A stretch of DNA of 64,000 nucleotides, from the NCBI GenBank assembly GCA_039027435.1, contig JBCCKF010000004.1, forward strand, positions 220,185 to 284,184, read 5' to 3'. The notes below the pieces were generated by a model. That model did no database searches and was not told where the DNA came from. It saw only the letters and a program-made list of their open reading frames with translations. Of the stretch, positions 52,314 to 59,693 are shown in pieces. Numbering within the stretch: the first letter of the stretch is position 1; each line of letters opens with the position of its first letter. The stretch comes from CALBPI01 sp039027435. Lineage in GTDB: Bacteria; Pseudomonadota; Gammaproteobacteria; Steroidobacterales; Woeseiaceae. Position numbers and translations under genes: made by a program.

Positions 52314-53405
52314 ATGAAGTCGTCCATCAAACACAAGCTGCAGACGCTTGCGGAGCGCTTTGAGGAGATCGAGGCGCTGCTCGCCGATCAGGAGACGTTG
52401 GCGGACGCGGATCGGTTCCGCGAACTGTCGATGGAATACAGTAAGCTCGAGCCGGTCGTGCAACGCTTCCGTGGTTTCATCACCCACGAAGAAGAGCTTG
52501 TCGAGGCGCAATTGCTCGCGGAAGACAGCGATGCCGAGATGCGCAAGATGGGCATCGAGGAGGTGGAGCGATTGAAAGCCTCGCTCGCCGAGGACGAGAT
52601 AGAGCTTCAGAAGGCCCTGATTCCGGAAGACCCGCACGACGACGCCAATCTCTTTCTCGAGATTCGTGCCGGCACAGGCGGCGACGAAGCGGCTATCTTC
52701 GCCGGCGATCTGTTCAAGATGTACAACCGCTATGCCGAGCGGCAGCGCTGGCAGGTGACCGTGTTGTCCGCGAGCGAAGGCGAGCACGGTGGCTACAAGG
52801 AAATCATCAGCCAGGTGAAAGGCCCGCGCGCTTATGCACAGCTGAAATTCGAGTCTGGCGCGCATCGCGTACAACGCGTCCCCGAGACTGAATCTCAGGG
52901 CCGCATCCACACCTCCGCTTGCACCGTCGCGGTCCTGCCTGAAGTCGAGCTGGTGGAAGACATCGAGATCAACACCGCTGATCTGCGTGTGGACACCTAC
53001 CGCGCATCGGGTGCTGGCGGCCAGCACGTCAACAAAACTGACTCCGCGGTACGGATCACCCACCTGCCAACCGGCGTCGTGGTCGAATGTCAGGATGAAC
53101 GGTCCCAACACAAGAACCGGGCGCGCGCGATGTCATTGTTGAAAGCCCGTCTGCTCGACGCCCAGCGCAGCGAGCAGAGCTCGGCGCAAGCCGAACAGCG
53201 ACGCCAACTCGTTGGTAGCGGCGACCGTTCAGAGCGCATTCGCACCTACAACTACCCGCAGGGGAGAGTCACCGATCACCGAATCAACCTGACGCTCTAC
53301 AAGCTCGGCGAAGTGATGGAAGGTGGCCTGGATTCCGTGATTGACCCGTTGACGCATGAATATCAGGCGGATCAACTCGCAGCGTTAGAGGCACAGGACG
53401 GCTGA
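52314..53405 (+). CDS. prfA: Peptide chain release factor 1
   Basis: RF1 ends translation at UAA and UAG. The 363-residue protein has the stop-reading motif PxT as Pro-Glu-Thr (residues 190-192; E. coli has Pro-Ala-Thr) and the catalytic GGQ (235-237) in ASGAGGQHVNK, the Gln of which PrmC methylates. EIRAGTGGDEAAIFAGDLF is the usual domain 2 start. In most relatives prmC follows directly; here a cysteine synthase gene overlaps its stop by one base (TGATG), and prmC is 3.6 kb away. Confidence 0.97.
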   Translation: MKSSIKHKLQTLAERFEEIEALLADQETLADADRFRELSMEYSKLEPVVQRFRGFITHEEELVEAQLLAEDSDAEMRKMGIEEVERLKASLAEDEIELQKALIPEDPHDDANLFLEIRAGTGGDEAAIFAGDLFKMYNRYAERQRWQVTVLSASEGEHGGYKEIISQVKGPRAYAQLKFESGAHRVQRVPETESQGRIHTSACTVAVLPEVELVEDIEINTADLRVDTYRASGAGGQHVNKTDSAVRITHLPTGVVVECQDERSQHKNRARAMSLLKARLLDAQRSEQSSAQAEQRRQLVGSGDRSERIRTYNYPQGRVTDHRINLTLYKLGEVMEGGLDSVIDPLTHEYQADQLAALEAQDG

Positions 53406-54406
53406 TGTCGGCATCAACTCTGATCGATTGTATTGGCAACACGCCCCTGCTCCGATTGAACAAGCTGTCGGACCTGACGGGATGCGAGATTCTGGGCAAA
53501 GCGGAATTCATGAACCCCGGCGGATCGGTCAAGGATAGAGCCGCACTCGGAATGACTCAGGCAGCCCAAGCTCGTGGGGAACTGCACCCCGGCGCGACTA
53601 TCGTCGAGGGCACAGCCGGTAACACGGGCATCGGACTGGCCATGGTCGGCAATGCACTCGGTCACGGCTCGATCATCGTCATGCCGAATACGCAGAGTGC
53701 GGAAAAGGTGGCAGCCCTCGCGGCTTACGGTCCGGAGATTCGCCAGATTCCCGCCGTCCCCTTCCGCGATCCCGCACACTTTGTTCATGAGTCACAGCGC
53801 ATCGCCGATCGCATGAACGACGCAGAACCCGGCAGTGCTTTTTGGGCGAACCAGTTTGACAACACCGCCAATCGCGATGCGCACGAGGCAACGACGGCGC
53901 AGGAAATCTGGCGGCAAACCGATGGCGGTGTGGATGCCTTTATCTGCGCAGTGGGCACAGGTGGCACGCTGGCCGGTGTCGCTCGTGGTCTCCGCCGCGA
54001 GAAACCTGACGTTGTTATTGGTCTTAGCGATCCTGAAGGCTCAGGTCTACATCACTACTTCGAGCACGGCGAAATCAAGATCACCGGAAGCTCGATGAGC
54101 GAAGGCATCGGTAACTCTCGCATCACGGAGAATCTGGCGGATACCGCGATCGACTGGAGCTGCCAGATACCCGACAGCGAAGCACTGCCGATCGTCTTCA
54201 ATCTGATTCGTGACGAAGGCCTTGTGCTTGGCGGATCCAGCGGCATTAATCTCGCGGGCGCACTGCGCCTCGCGCGACACCTCGGACCCGGTCACACCAT
54301 CGTGACGATTCTGTGCGACGGTGGTCTTCGCTACCGAGAGCGATTGTTTAATCGCGACTTCCTGGCGGGACGCGGGCTCACGATGCCGGATTGGCTATCG
54401 CTCTGA
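53405..54406 (+). CDS. Cysteine synthase family protein (PLP beta-family)
   Basis: It should join O-acetylserine (or a related ester) and sulfide to cysteine. The 333-residue protein has the PLP lysine Lys43 in MNPGGSVKDRA, the substrate loop EGTAGNTGIGLA, the phosphate-binding GTGGTLAGV and the late GGSSGINLAGA. The usual OASS Asn-Thr-Gly loop is intact. Whether it is CysK- or CysM-like cannot be settled by eye. It is translated with prfA (1-base overlap) and converges with the cystathionine gene (3 bases), an arrangement that breaks the usual prfA-prmC pair. Confidence 0.88.
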   Translation: MSASTLIDCIGNTPLLRLNKLSDLTGCEILGKAEFMNPGGSVKDRAALGMTQAAQARGELHPGATIVEGTAGNTGIGLAMVGNALGHGSIIVMPNTQSAEKVAALAAYGPEIRQIPAVPFRDPAHFVHESQRIADRMNDAEPGSAFWANQFDNTANRDAHEATTAQEIWRQTDGGVDAFICAVGTGGTLAGVARGLRREKPDVVIGLSDPEGSGLHHYFEHGEIKITGSSMSEGIGNSRITENLADTAIDWSCQIPDSEALPIVFNLIRDEGLVLGGSSGINLAGALRLARHLGPGHTIVTILCDGGLRYRERLFNRDFLAGRGLTMPDWLSL

Positions 54407-54409
54407 TCA

Positions 54410-55570
54410 CTACGCCGGGGCGAGCGCACGCTCCAAATCGGCAATCTGATCGGCGAGGTCCTCGATACCCACTGACAATCGGATCAAGTCGTCGGTGAGC
54501 CCAATCTCCGCACGCTGTTCGGCGGGCACGGACGCATGCGTCATTATGGCTGGATGATCGACCAGACTCTCGACACCGCCCAGGCTCTCCGCAAGCGCGA
54601 ATACGTGGCAGCGTTCCAGGAATCGCCTTGCGGCATCCAGACCACCCTCGATGAAAAACGTCACGATGCCGCCAGCGCCGTCCATCTGCTCGCCTGCCAG
54701 CGCATGCTGCGGATGACTGGTTAGTCCGGGATACAACACCTTCGTGACGCGCTCATGCTGCTCCAGCCACTCGGCGATCGCGGTCGCGTTCGTCGTGTGC
54801 TGTTGCATGCGGATATTCAGCGTTTTCAAACCACGCAATGCGAGGAAACTATCGAACGGACCGAGCACTGAACCGATGGAGTTCTGCAGGAACGTCAACT
54901 GCTCTGCAATCTCAGGATCCGCGGTAACCGCAACACCACCGACCATGTCCGAGTGACCGTTCAGGAACTTGGTCACCGAATGCATGACGATGTCCGCGCC
55001 GAGCTCGAGCGGACGCTGTGCCCACGGCGTTGCGAAGGTGTTGTCGGCAACCAGCAACGCACCCGCAGACTTTGCGATCTCGGCAACGGCGCGGATGTCC
55101 ACGAGCTTTAGCAGCGGATTACTCGGCGTCTCAATCCACAGCATTTTCGTCTTGGGTGTGATCGCTGCTCTAACGGCATCGAGATCAGTAAAGTCGATGT
55201 AGTCGAATTCAAGACCCGAAGAGCGCGTGCGCACTTTGCTGAACAGGCGATTGGTACCGCCGTAAAGGTCGTCCATGGCGATGACGTGATCACCCGAATC
55301 CAACAACTCAAGAATCGTTCCGATCGCAGCCAAACCGGATGCGAACGCATAACCATGCGTCCCTGCTTCAAGGTCTGCAATGCAACGTTCAAACGCGAAT
55401 CGGGTGGGATTGTGTGAACGGGAATACTCAAAGCCCTGATGCACACCCGGGCTCGACTGAACGTAGGTCGAGGTGGCATAGATCGGCGGCATGATCGCAC
55501 CCGTCGATGGATCGGGCGCCTGACCCGCATGGATTACCCGGGTTCCGAAACCCTGTTTCTTCTCGGTCAT
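54410..55570 (-). CDS. Cystathionine gamma-lyase / gamma-synthase (Cys/Met PLP family)
   Basis: The 386-residue protein belongs to the Cys/Met-metabolism PLP family. Visible marks are the phosphate-binding YSRSHNPTRFAFE, the GTHGYAFASGLAAI loop and the PLP lysine Lys201 in VMHSVTKFLNGHSD, plus the active-site ADNTFATPW. It lies 3 bases after cystathionine beta-synthase on the same strand, which makes gamma-lyase (reverse trans-sulfuration, homocysteine to cysteine) the more likely reaction; gamma-synthase activity cannot be excluded. Confidence 0.87.
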   Translation of the reverse strand: MTEKKQGFGTRVIHAGQAPDPSTGAIMPPIYATSTYVQSSPGVHQGFEYSRSHNPTRFAFERCIADLEAGTHGYAFASGLAAIGTILELLDSGDHVIAMDDLYGGTNRLFSKVRTRSSGLEFDYIDFTDLDAVRAAITPKTKMLWIETPSNPLLKLVDIRAVAEIAKSAGALLVADNTFATPWAQRPLELGADIVMHSVTKFLNGHSDMVGGVAVTADPEIAEQLTFLQNSIGSVLGPFDSFLALRGLKTLNIRMQQHTTNATAIAEWLEQHERVTKVLYPGLTSHPQHALAGEQMDGAGGIVTFFIEGGLDAARRFLERCHVFALAESLGGVESLVDHPAIMTHASVPAEQRAEIGLTDDLIRLSVGIEDLADQIADLERALAPA

Positions 55571-55573
55571 TGC

Positions 55574-56941
55574 TTAAGGTCCCATTTGCTTGCGCAGATG
55601 ATTCAGCACATCAGCGCGTGTGATCAGTCCAAAGAACTCATCGTTCTCGGTCACGGCAGCGAACGGTTGCACCTGCAGCAGGGCAACCAAATTGTTCACG
55701 GTTGTTTGTGGGTCGAGTTGTACGAAGTGCTCTTGCATGGCCGTGGCTACCGGATCGTGCAAACACTGCGGGCAGCCAAATGCCTTGCGAATGATGTCGT
55801 CCTCGGTCAGCACACCAACCAGGCGACCCTCGTCCATCACCGGCAGCTGCGAAACACCAGCATTGCGCAATCGATTGTGCGCGGTGGTGAGCACATCGTT
55901 CGGACCGACCGTGATGGTTGCCCGTTCACCGTGCAACCGTCCGATCAGGTCGCGAAGATCGCCGAACTGCGGCCGCTCAATAAAGCCCTGATCTTCCATC
56001 CAGAAGTCGTTGTAGAGCTTGGAAAGATATTTGTTGCCGGTATCACAGGCGAACGCGACCACATTTTGCGGCTCGGTTTGCTCACGGCAATACTTCAATG
56101 CCGCGGTCAGTAGAGTCCCCGAGGACGAGCCCGCCAACAGACCCTCTCGACGCAACAACTCGCGCGCGGCATCAAACGACTCGGCGTCACTGACCGAATA
56201 AGCTTTGTGGACCATCGAAAAATCGGCGATGTCCGGAATGAAGTCCTCACCGATACCTTCCACCAACCAGCCGCCGCTCTCGCCCATCGTACCTTTGTTG
56301 ATGTAGTCCGCGAGGATCGATCCCTCTGGGTCTGCCAGAATGATGCGAAGGTTCGGGGCATGCTCGGCGAAGTAGCGACTCATCCCGCTAACCGTGCCAC
56401 TGGAGCCCACACCGACGACCACTGCGTCGACGTTTCCATCGAGTTGATCGAGTATTTCCGGCGCCGTCGTGCGCTCATGGGCGAGCGGGTTGTCCGGGTT
56501 GTTGAATTGATTGATGAAATAGCCACCGCGCTCCTTGGCAATAGCCTTACCGAGGTCCTGGTAGTACTCCGGATGGCCGCGACCGACATCCGAGCGCGTC
56601 AGCACCACCTCCGCACCCATGGCACGCAGGTTGAAGATCTTTTCCTGGCTCATCTTGTCGGGCAGTACCAACACGAGATGGTAGCCCTTTCGAGCCGCCG
56701 CCAGAGCCAGACCGAGCCCAGTGTTGCCGGCCGTTGCCTCTACGAGGGTGTCGCCCGGTTTGATGTCACCACGACGTTCGGCCTCTTCAATCATGGAAAC
56801 GCCGATACGATCCTTGATCGATCCGCCCGGGTTTTGCAGCTCCAGCTTCAGAAATAGTCTGCAGGGACCCGTGTCAAATTGTGAGAGTTCGAGCATGGGG
56901 GTATTCCCCACCATATCGAGCACACTTGTGTAGACTTTCAT
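55574..56941 (-). CDS. Cystathionine beta-synthase with C-terminal CBS-domain pair
   Basis: It condenses serine (or O-acetylserine) with homocysteine to cystathionine. The 455-residue protein has the PLP lysine Lys43 in LQNPGGSIKDRIG, EATAGNTGLGLALA, and the GSSGTVSGMS phosphate loop. Residues about 330-455 are a Bateman pair of CBS domains (TITVGPNDVLTTAHNRLRNA and QLDPQTTVNNLVALLQVQ), which in related enzymes bind adenosyl ligands such as SAM. I chose ATG 56941, with AGGAGA upstream. It is divergent from prmC by only 38 bases and forms an operon with the cystathionine lyase. Confidence 0.9.
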   Translation of the reverse strand: MKVYTSVLDMVGNTPMLELSQFDTGPCRLFLKLELQNPGGSIKDRIGVSMIEEAERRGDIKPGDTLVEATAGNTGLGLALAAARKGYHLVLVLPDKMSQEKIFNLRAMGAEVVLTRSDVGRGHPEYYQDLGKAIAKERGGYFINQFNNPDNPLAHERTTAPEILDQLDGNVDAVVVGVGSSGTVSGMSRYFAEHAPNLRIILADPEGSILADYINKGTMGESGGWLVEGIGEDFIPDIADFSMVHKAYSVSDAESFDAARELLRREGLLAGSSSGTLLTAALKYCREQTEPQNVVAFACDTGNKYLSKLYNDFWMEDQGFIERPQFGDLRDLIGRLHGERATITVGPNDVLTTAHNRLRNAGVSQLPVMDEGRLVGVLTEDDIIRKAFGCPQCLHDPVATAMQEHFVQLDPQTTVNNLVALLQVQPFAAVTENDEFFGLITRADVLNHLRKQMGP

Positions 56942-56979
56942 CGCCGTCTCTCCTCGCGCGGCGCCAGTGTAAACCAACC

Positions 56980-57861
56980 ATGAGTGAATGTACCGAGCCC
57001 ACAACGATCGAAATCTGGCGAGCTCGGGCCCGGCAAAAACTGGACGCAGAACGTCACGCGGAACTCGATTGGCTCATTCAGGAGACGCTAGAGATCAGTC
57101 GAGGCGCCTTGCTATCAAAACCTGACCGGGTTCTGACGCCACAAATTACACAGTCTCTGGATTCGCGGCTCGAGGCGCTGTGCGACGAAGTCCCGCTCGC
57201 CTATCTGCTGGGCAGCCAGCCATTCTGGTCGATGGACTTAACCGTAACCCGCGACACACTAGTACCGCGCGCCGACACCGAAATTCTTGTCCATGCCGCA
57301 CTTGCCCGAATGACGGGTCTCAGCGCACCCAGAGTCGCCGACCTCGGCACCGGCTCAGGTGCTATCGCACTTGCCCTGGGCAAAGAGCGTCCCGATGCGC
57401 TAATCCACGCCGTGGATCGCAGTGACGCAGCGCTCGCCGTTGCTCACCTCAATGCAGAAAATCTCGGCCTGACCAATGTCGAGTTCTTCGAAGGTGACTG
57501 GACGACCGCGCTGCCGAAAGGGGATTACGATCTGGTTGTCTCCAATCCGCCCTATGTAGAGACGAACGACGGTGCGCTGCCGAATTCGCTGAAACATGAG
57601 CCTGTGATCGCACTTGCGGGCGGCGTCGATGGCTTGTCCCAGATTCGCCGTTTGGTACCCGGCGCTGTTGAACGCCTCAAACCCGAGGGCTGGCTCATGA
57701 TCGAGCACGGCAACATGCAGGCTGCTGGCGTGTCCGGTATTCTTGACGCCGCGGGGCTAGTCGACTTGCAAACCGTACCGGATATAGCCGGGCGGGATCG
57801 CGTCAGCCTCGGAAGACGACCGAACTCACGGGAGGCAGAGTACTCAGATGGTCAAGATTGA
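56980..57861 (+). CDS. prmC: Release factor glutamine methyltransferase
   Basis: PrmC methylates the Gln of the GGQ motif in RF1 and RF2. The 293-residue protein has an N-terminal helical domain that docks the release factor, SAM motif I VADLGTGSGAIALAL (about residues 119-133) and the catalytic NPPY (189-192) in VVSNPPYVETND. ATG 56980 is preferred; the frame also extends upstream inside the divergent cbs gene. It has moved 3.6 kb from prfA, separated by three sulfur amino acid genes. It overlaps the cyclophilin gene by 14 bases. Confidence 0.95.
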   Translation: MSECTEPTTIEIWRARARQKLDAERHAELDWLIQETLEISRGALLSKPDRVLTPQITQSLDSRLEALCDEVPLAYLLGSQPFWSMDLTVTRDTLVPRADTEILVHAALARMTGLSAPRVADLGTGSGAIALALGKERPDALIHAVDRSDAALAVAHLNAENLGLTNVEFFEGDWTTALPKGDYDLVVSNPPYVETNDGALPNSLKHEPVIALAGGVDGLSQIRRLVPGAVERLKPEGWLMIEHGNMQAAGVSGILDAAGLVDLQTVPDIAGRDRVSLGRRPNSREAEYSDGQD

Positions 57862-58333
57862 AACGAGCATGGGCGACATCACGCTGACGCTGGACAGCGA
57901 GAAGGCGCCGATCACTGTCGAGAATTTCCTGCAATACGTTGATGATGGTTTCTACGACGGTCTCGTGTTCCATCGCGTGATCCCGAATTTCATGATTCAG
58001 GGCGGCGGTATGGACGCTACCTTGCAGAGCAAGGCGACGCGCGACCCGATCAAGAACGAGGCGGATAATGGTTTGGGGAACGGCCGTGGCACGATCGCCA
58101 TGGCGCGCACCAATGCGGTGGATAGCGCGACCGCCCAGTTCTTCATCAATTTGCGTGACAACGACTTTCTGAATCATGGCGGGCGCGACTTCGGCTACGC
58201 CGTATTTGGTGAGGTCAGCGATGGTATGGATATCGTCGACGCCATCGCAGGTGTGAAAACGGGAAATCAGGGACCCCATGGGGATGTACCTGTTGAACCG
58301 ATCACCATCGTGAAGGTCAGCCGGACTGACTGA
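57848..58333 (+). CDS. Peptidyl-prolyl cis-trans isomerase, cyclophilin type, cytoplasmic
   Basis: A 161-residue single-domain cyclophilin like E. coli PpiB. The active-site block is intact: FHRVIPNFMIQGGGMDATLQ (catalytic Arg), then SATAQFFINLRDNDFLNH and GYAVFGEVSDGMDIVDAIAG. There is no signal peptide, so it acts in the cytoplasm. It starts inside the end of prmC (14-base overlap), with GGAGG 12 bases upstream, and its last 8 bases overlap the apparent CTG start of the moeB-like gene. Confidence 0.93.
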   Translation: MVKIETSMGDITLTLDSEKAPITVENFLQYVDDGFYDGLVFHRVIPNFMIQGGGMDATLQSKATRDPIKNEADNGLGNGRGTIAMARTNAVDSATAQFFINLRDNDFLNHGGRDFGYAVFGEVSDGMDIVDAIAGVKTGNQGPHGDVPVEPITIVKVSRTD

Positions 58334-59072
58334 CGAGCGCGACGCGCGCCACCTCAGTCTCGAAGACTTCGGCAGCGTCGGTGTCGAGAGACTCAAAGGC
58401 GCCACGGTTGTCATCATAGGTGCCGGCGGCATTGGTGGCCATGTCACTCTGGCGCTCGCTGCGGCAGGGATCGGCACGATCCGACTCTTCGATCACGACC
58501 GGATCGACGCCACCAACCTCGCTCGCCAGACTCTATTCACGGCATCGGATATCGGCGCCAGCAAAGCGCAAATCACGGCAAAACGCGTGCGTGCGCAGAA
58601 TCCGGACTGTGAGGTGCAGGCAATCGACTCGCGCGCCGATGAGACATCACTCGCCGCGGTCGCAGCCGACGCCGACTGCATCATCGATGCCAGTGACAAC
58701 TTTGCCACGCGCTTTGCCGTCAATCGGGTGGCCGTTACGCACGGCGTGGCGCTAGTCACCGGAAGCGCCATTCGATGGGAAGGTCAATTCGCAACGTTCG
58801 GACCGGACTATGAGACGTCGCCCTGCTATGCCTGTGTGTACTCACCCGACGATGAATCATTGGAGGACTGTCAGGGCGCTGGCGTGCTCGCGAGCCTGCC
58901 GGGCACTATCGGTCAGTGCCTGGCGACCGAAACCATCGCACTGCTGACAGGAAAATCCCGGCCGCACCAATTGACGATTTGGGATGCCAGACATGCCTCT
59001 GTGGCACAGCTCAAGGTTTCCAAACGCAGCTCATGCAGCGTATGCTCGCCCCGCAATACAACGCAGGGGTAG
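58326..59072 (+). CDS. MoeB/ThiF-family adenylyltransferase, apparent CTG start
   Basis: It should adenylate the C-terminal Gly of a ThiS/MoaD-type sulfur carrier. The full 248-residue protein reads (M)TDERDARHLSLEDFGSVGV, then the nucleotide loop VVIIGAGGIGGHV, ATNLARQTLFTASDIG with the Arg finger, ADCIIDASDNFATRFAVN, and two zinc CxxC pairs (CYAC and CSVC). No ATG, GTG or TTG lies between the upstream in-frame stop (58311-58313) and GTG 58587, which would cut off the nucleotide site. CTG 58326, with GAAGG 9 bases upstream, restores the family's normal start. It overlaps the cyclophilin stop by 8 bases. MoeB or ThiF role is unresolved. Confidence 0.85.
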   Translation: MTDERDARHLSLEDFGSVGVERLKGATVVIIGAGGIGGHVTLALAAAGIGTIRLFDHDRIDATNLARQTLFTASDIGASKAQITAKRVRAQNPDCEVQAIDSRADETSLAAVAADADCIIDASDNFATRFAVNRVAVTHGVALVTGSAIRWEGQFATFGPDYETSPCYACVYSPDDESLEDCQGAGVLASLPGTIGQCLATETIALLTGKSRPHQLTIWDARHASVAQLKVSKRSSCSVCSPRNTTQG

Positions 59073-59075
59073 TTC

Positions 59076-59693
59076 ATGAGCACCGAATCAATCACCGTTT
59101 ATGCTTGGAGCCACGCCTCGCGCGCTGAGCGTTGTCTGTGGACACTCAACGAAGCTGGTATTGAGCACGAAGTGATCAGACTGAAGCCCCGGCCTGACAC
59201 TCCGGAGTTTGCTCAGCTCAAGTCCATCAACCCGACGGCCAAGATTCCAACCGCAACACACGGCGACAAGGTGCTCACCGAATCCGTCCCGATGTGTGAG
59301 TATTTCGCGCGACTCGCGCCCGAGGCGAAGTTAATGCCAGTCACGGATGAGGAACACTTCGAGTACTCGCGTCTGATGCACTACCTGCTAACCGAAGTCG
59401 AGGCGTATGTCTGGACGGCCACGCAGGCATCAACCTTGTCAGCCATGTATCCATGGCCTGACGGCACCACCAAATTCGCACTAAAAATGGCGCAAAAAGG
59501 CTTCCGAAATCTGGAGCATGTCTTAGGACAAGACTTTGCCTGCTGCGGCCGATTTACGGTCGCTGACATCTTGTTGGGCCAAATCTGTAGTTGGGGACAT
59601 GCTTTTAAATTGCAGCTCTCCGAGAAAGCCGAGCACCTGTTCCAACAGGCCTACAGCAGGCCGACGCTACCCGAGACAATGAAGCGGTCCTAG
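59076..59693 (+). CDS. Glutathione S-transferase family protein
   Basis: A 205-residue cytoplasmic protein with a thioredoxin-like N-terminal domain (ITVYAWSHASRAERCLWTLN, then NPTAKIPTATHGDKVLTESV, with the cis-Pro and the Glu-Ser that bind glutathione) and an all-helical C-terminal domain (about 90-205, GRFTVADILLGQIC with the N-capping box). The usual active-site Ser or Cys near residue 12-15 is represented by Ser12/Ser15. The substrate is unknown. It starts 3 bases after the moeB-like gene and ends in the palindrome CTAG shared with the stop of convergent metH. Confidence 0.85.
   Translation: MSTESITVYAWSHASRAERCLWTLNEAGIEHEVIRLKPRPDTPEFAQLKSINPTAKIPTATHGDKVLTESVPMCEYFARLAPEAKLMPVTDEEHFEYSRLMHYLLTEVEAYVWTATQASTLSAMYPWPDGTTKFALKMAQKGFRNLEHVLGQDFACCGRFTVADILLGQICSWGHAFKLQLSEKAEHLFQQAYSRPTLPETMKRS

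Noticed and set aside
58587..59072. A truncated MoeB-like gene starting at GTG 58587
   Set aside because: It would lack the nucleotide-binding GAGGIGG loop, although that is encoded in frame just upstream; CTG 58326 explains the whole protein.
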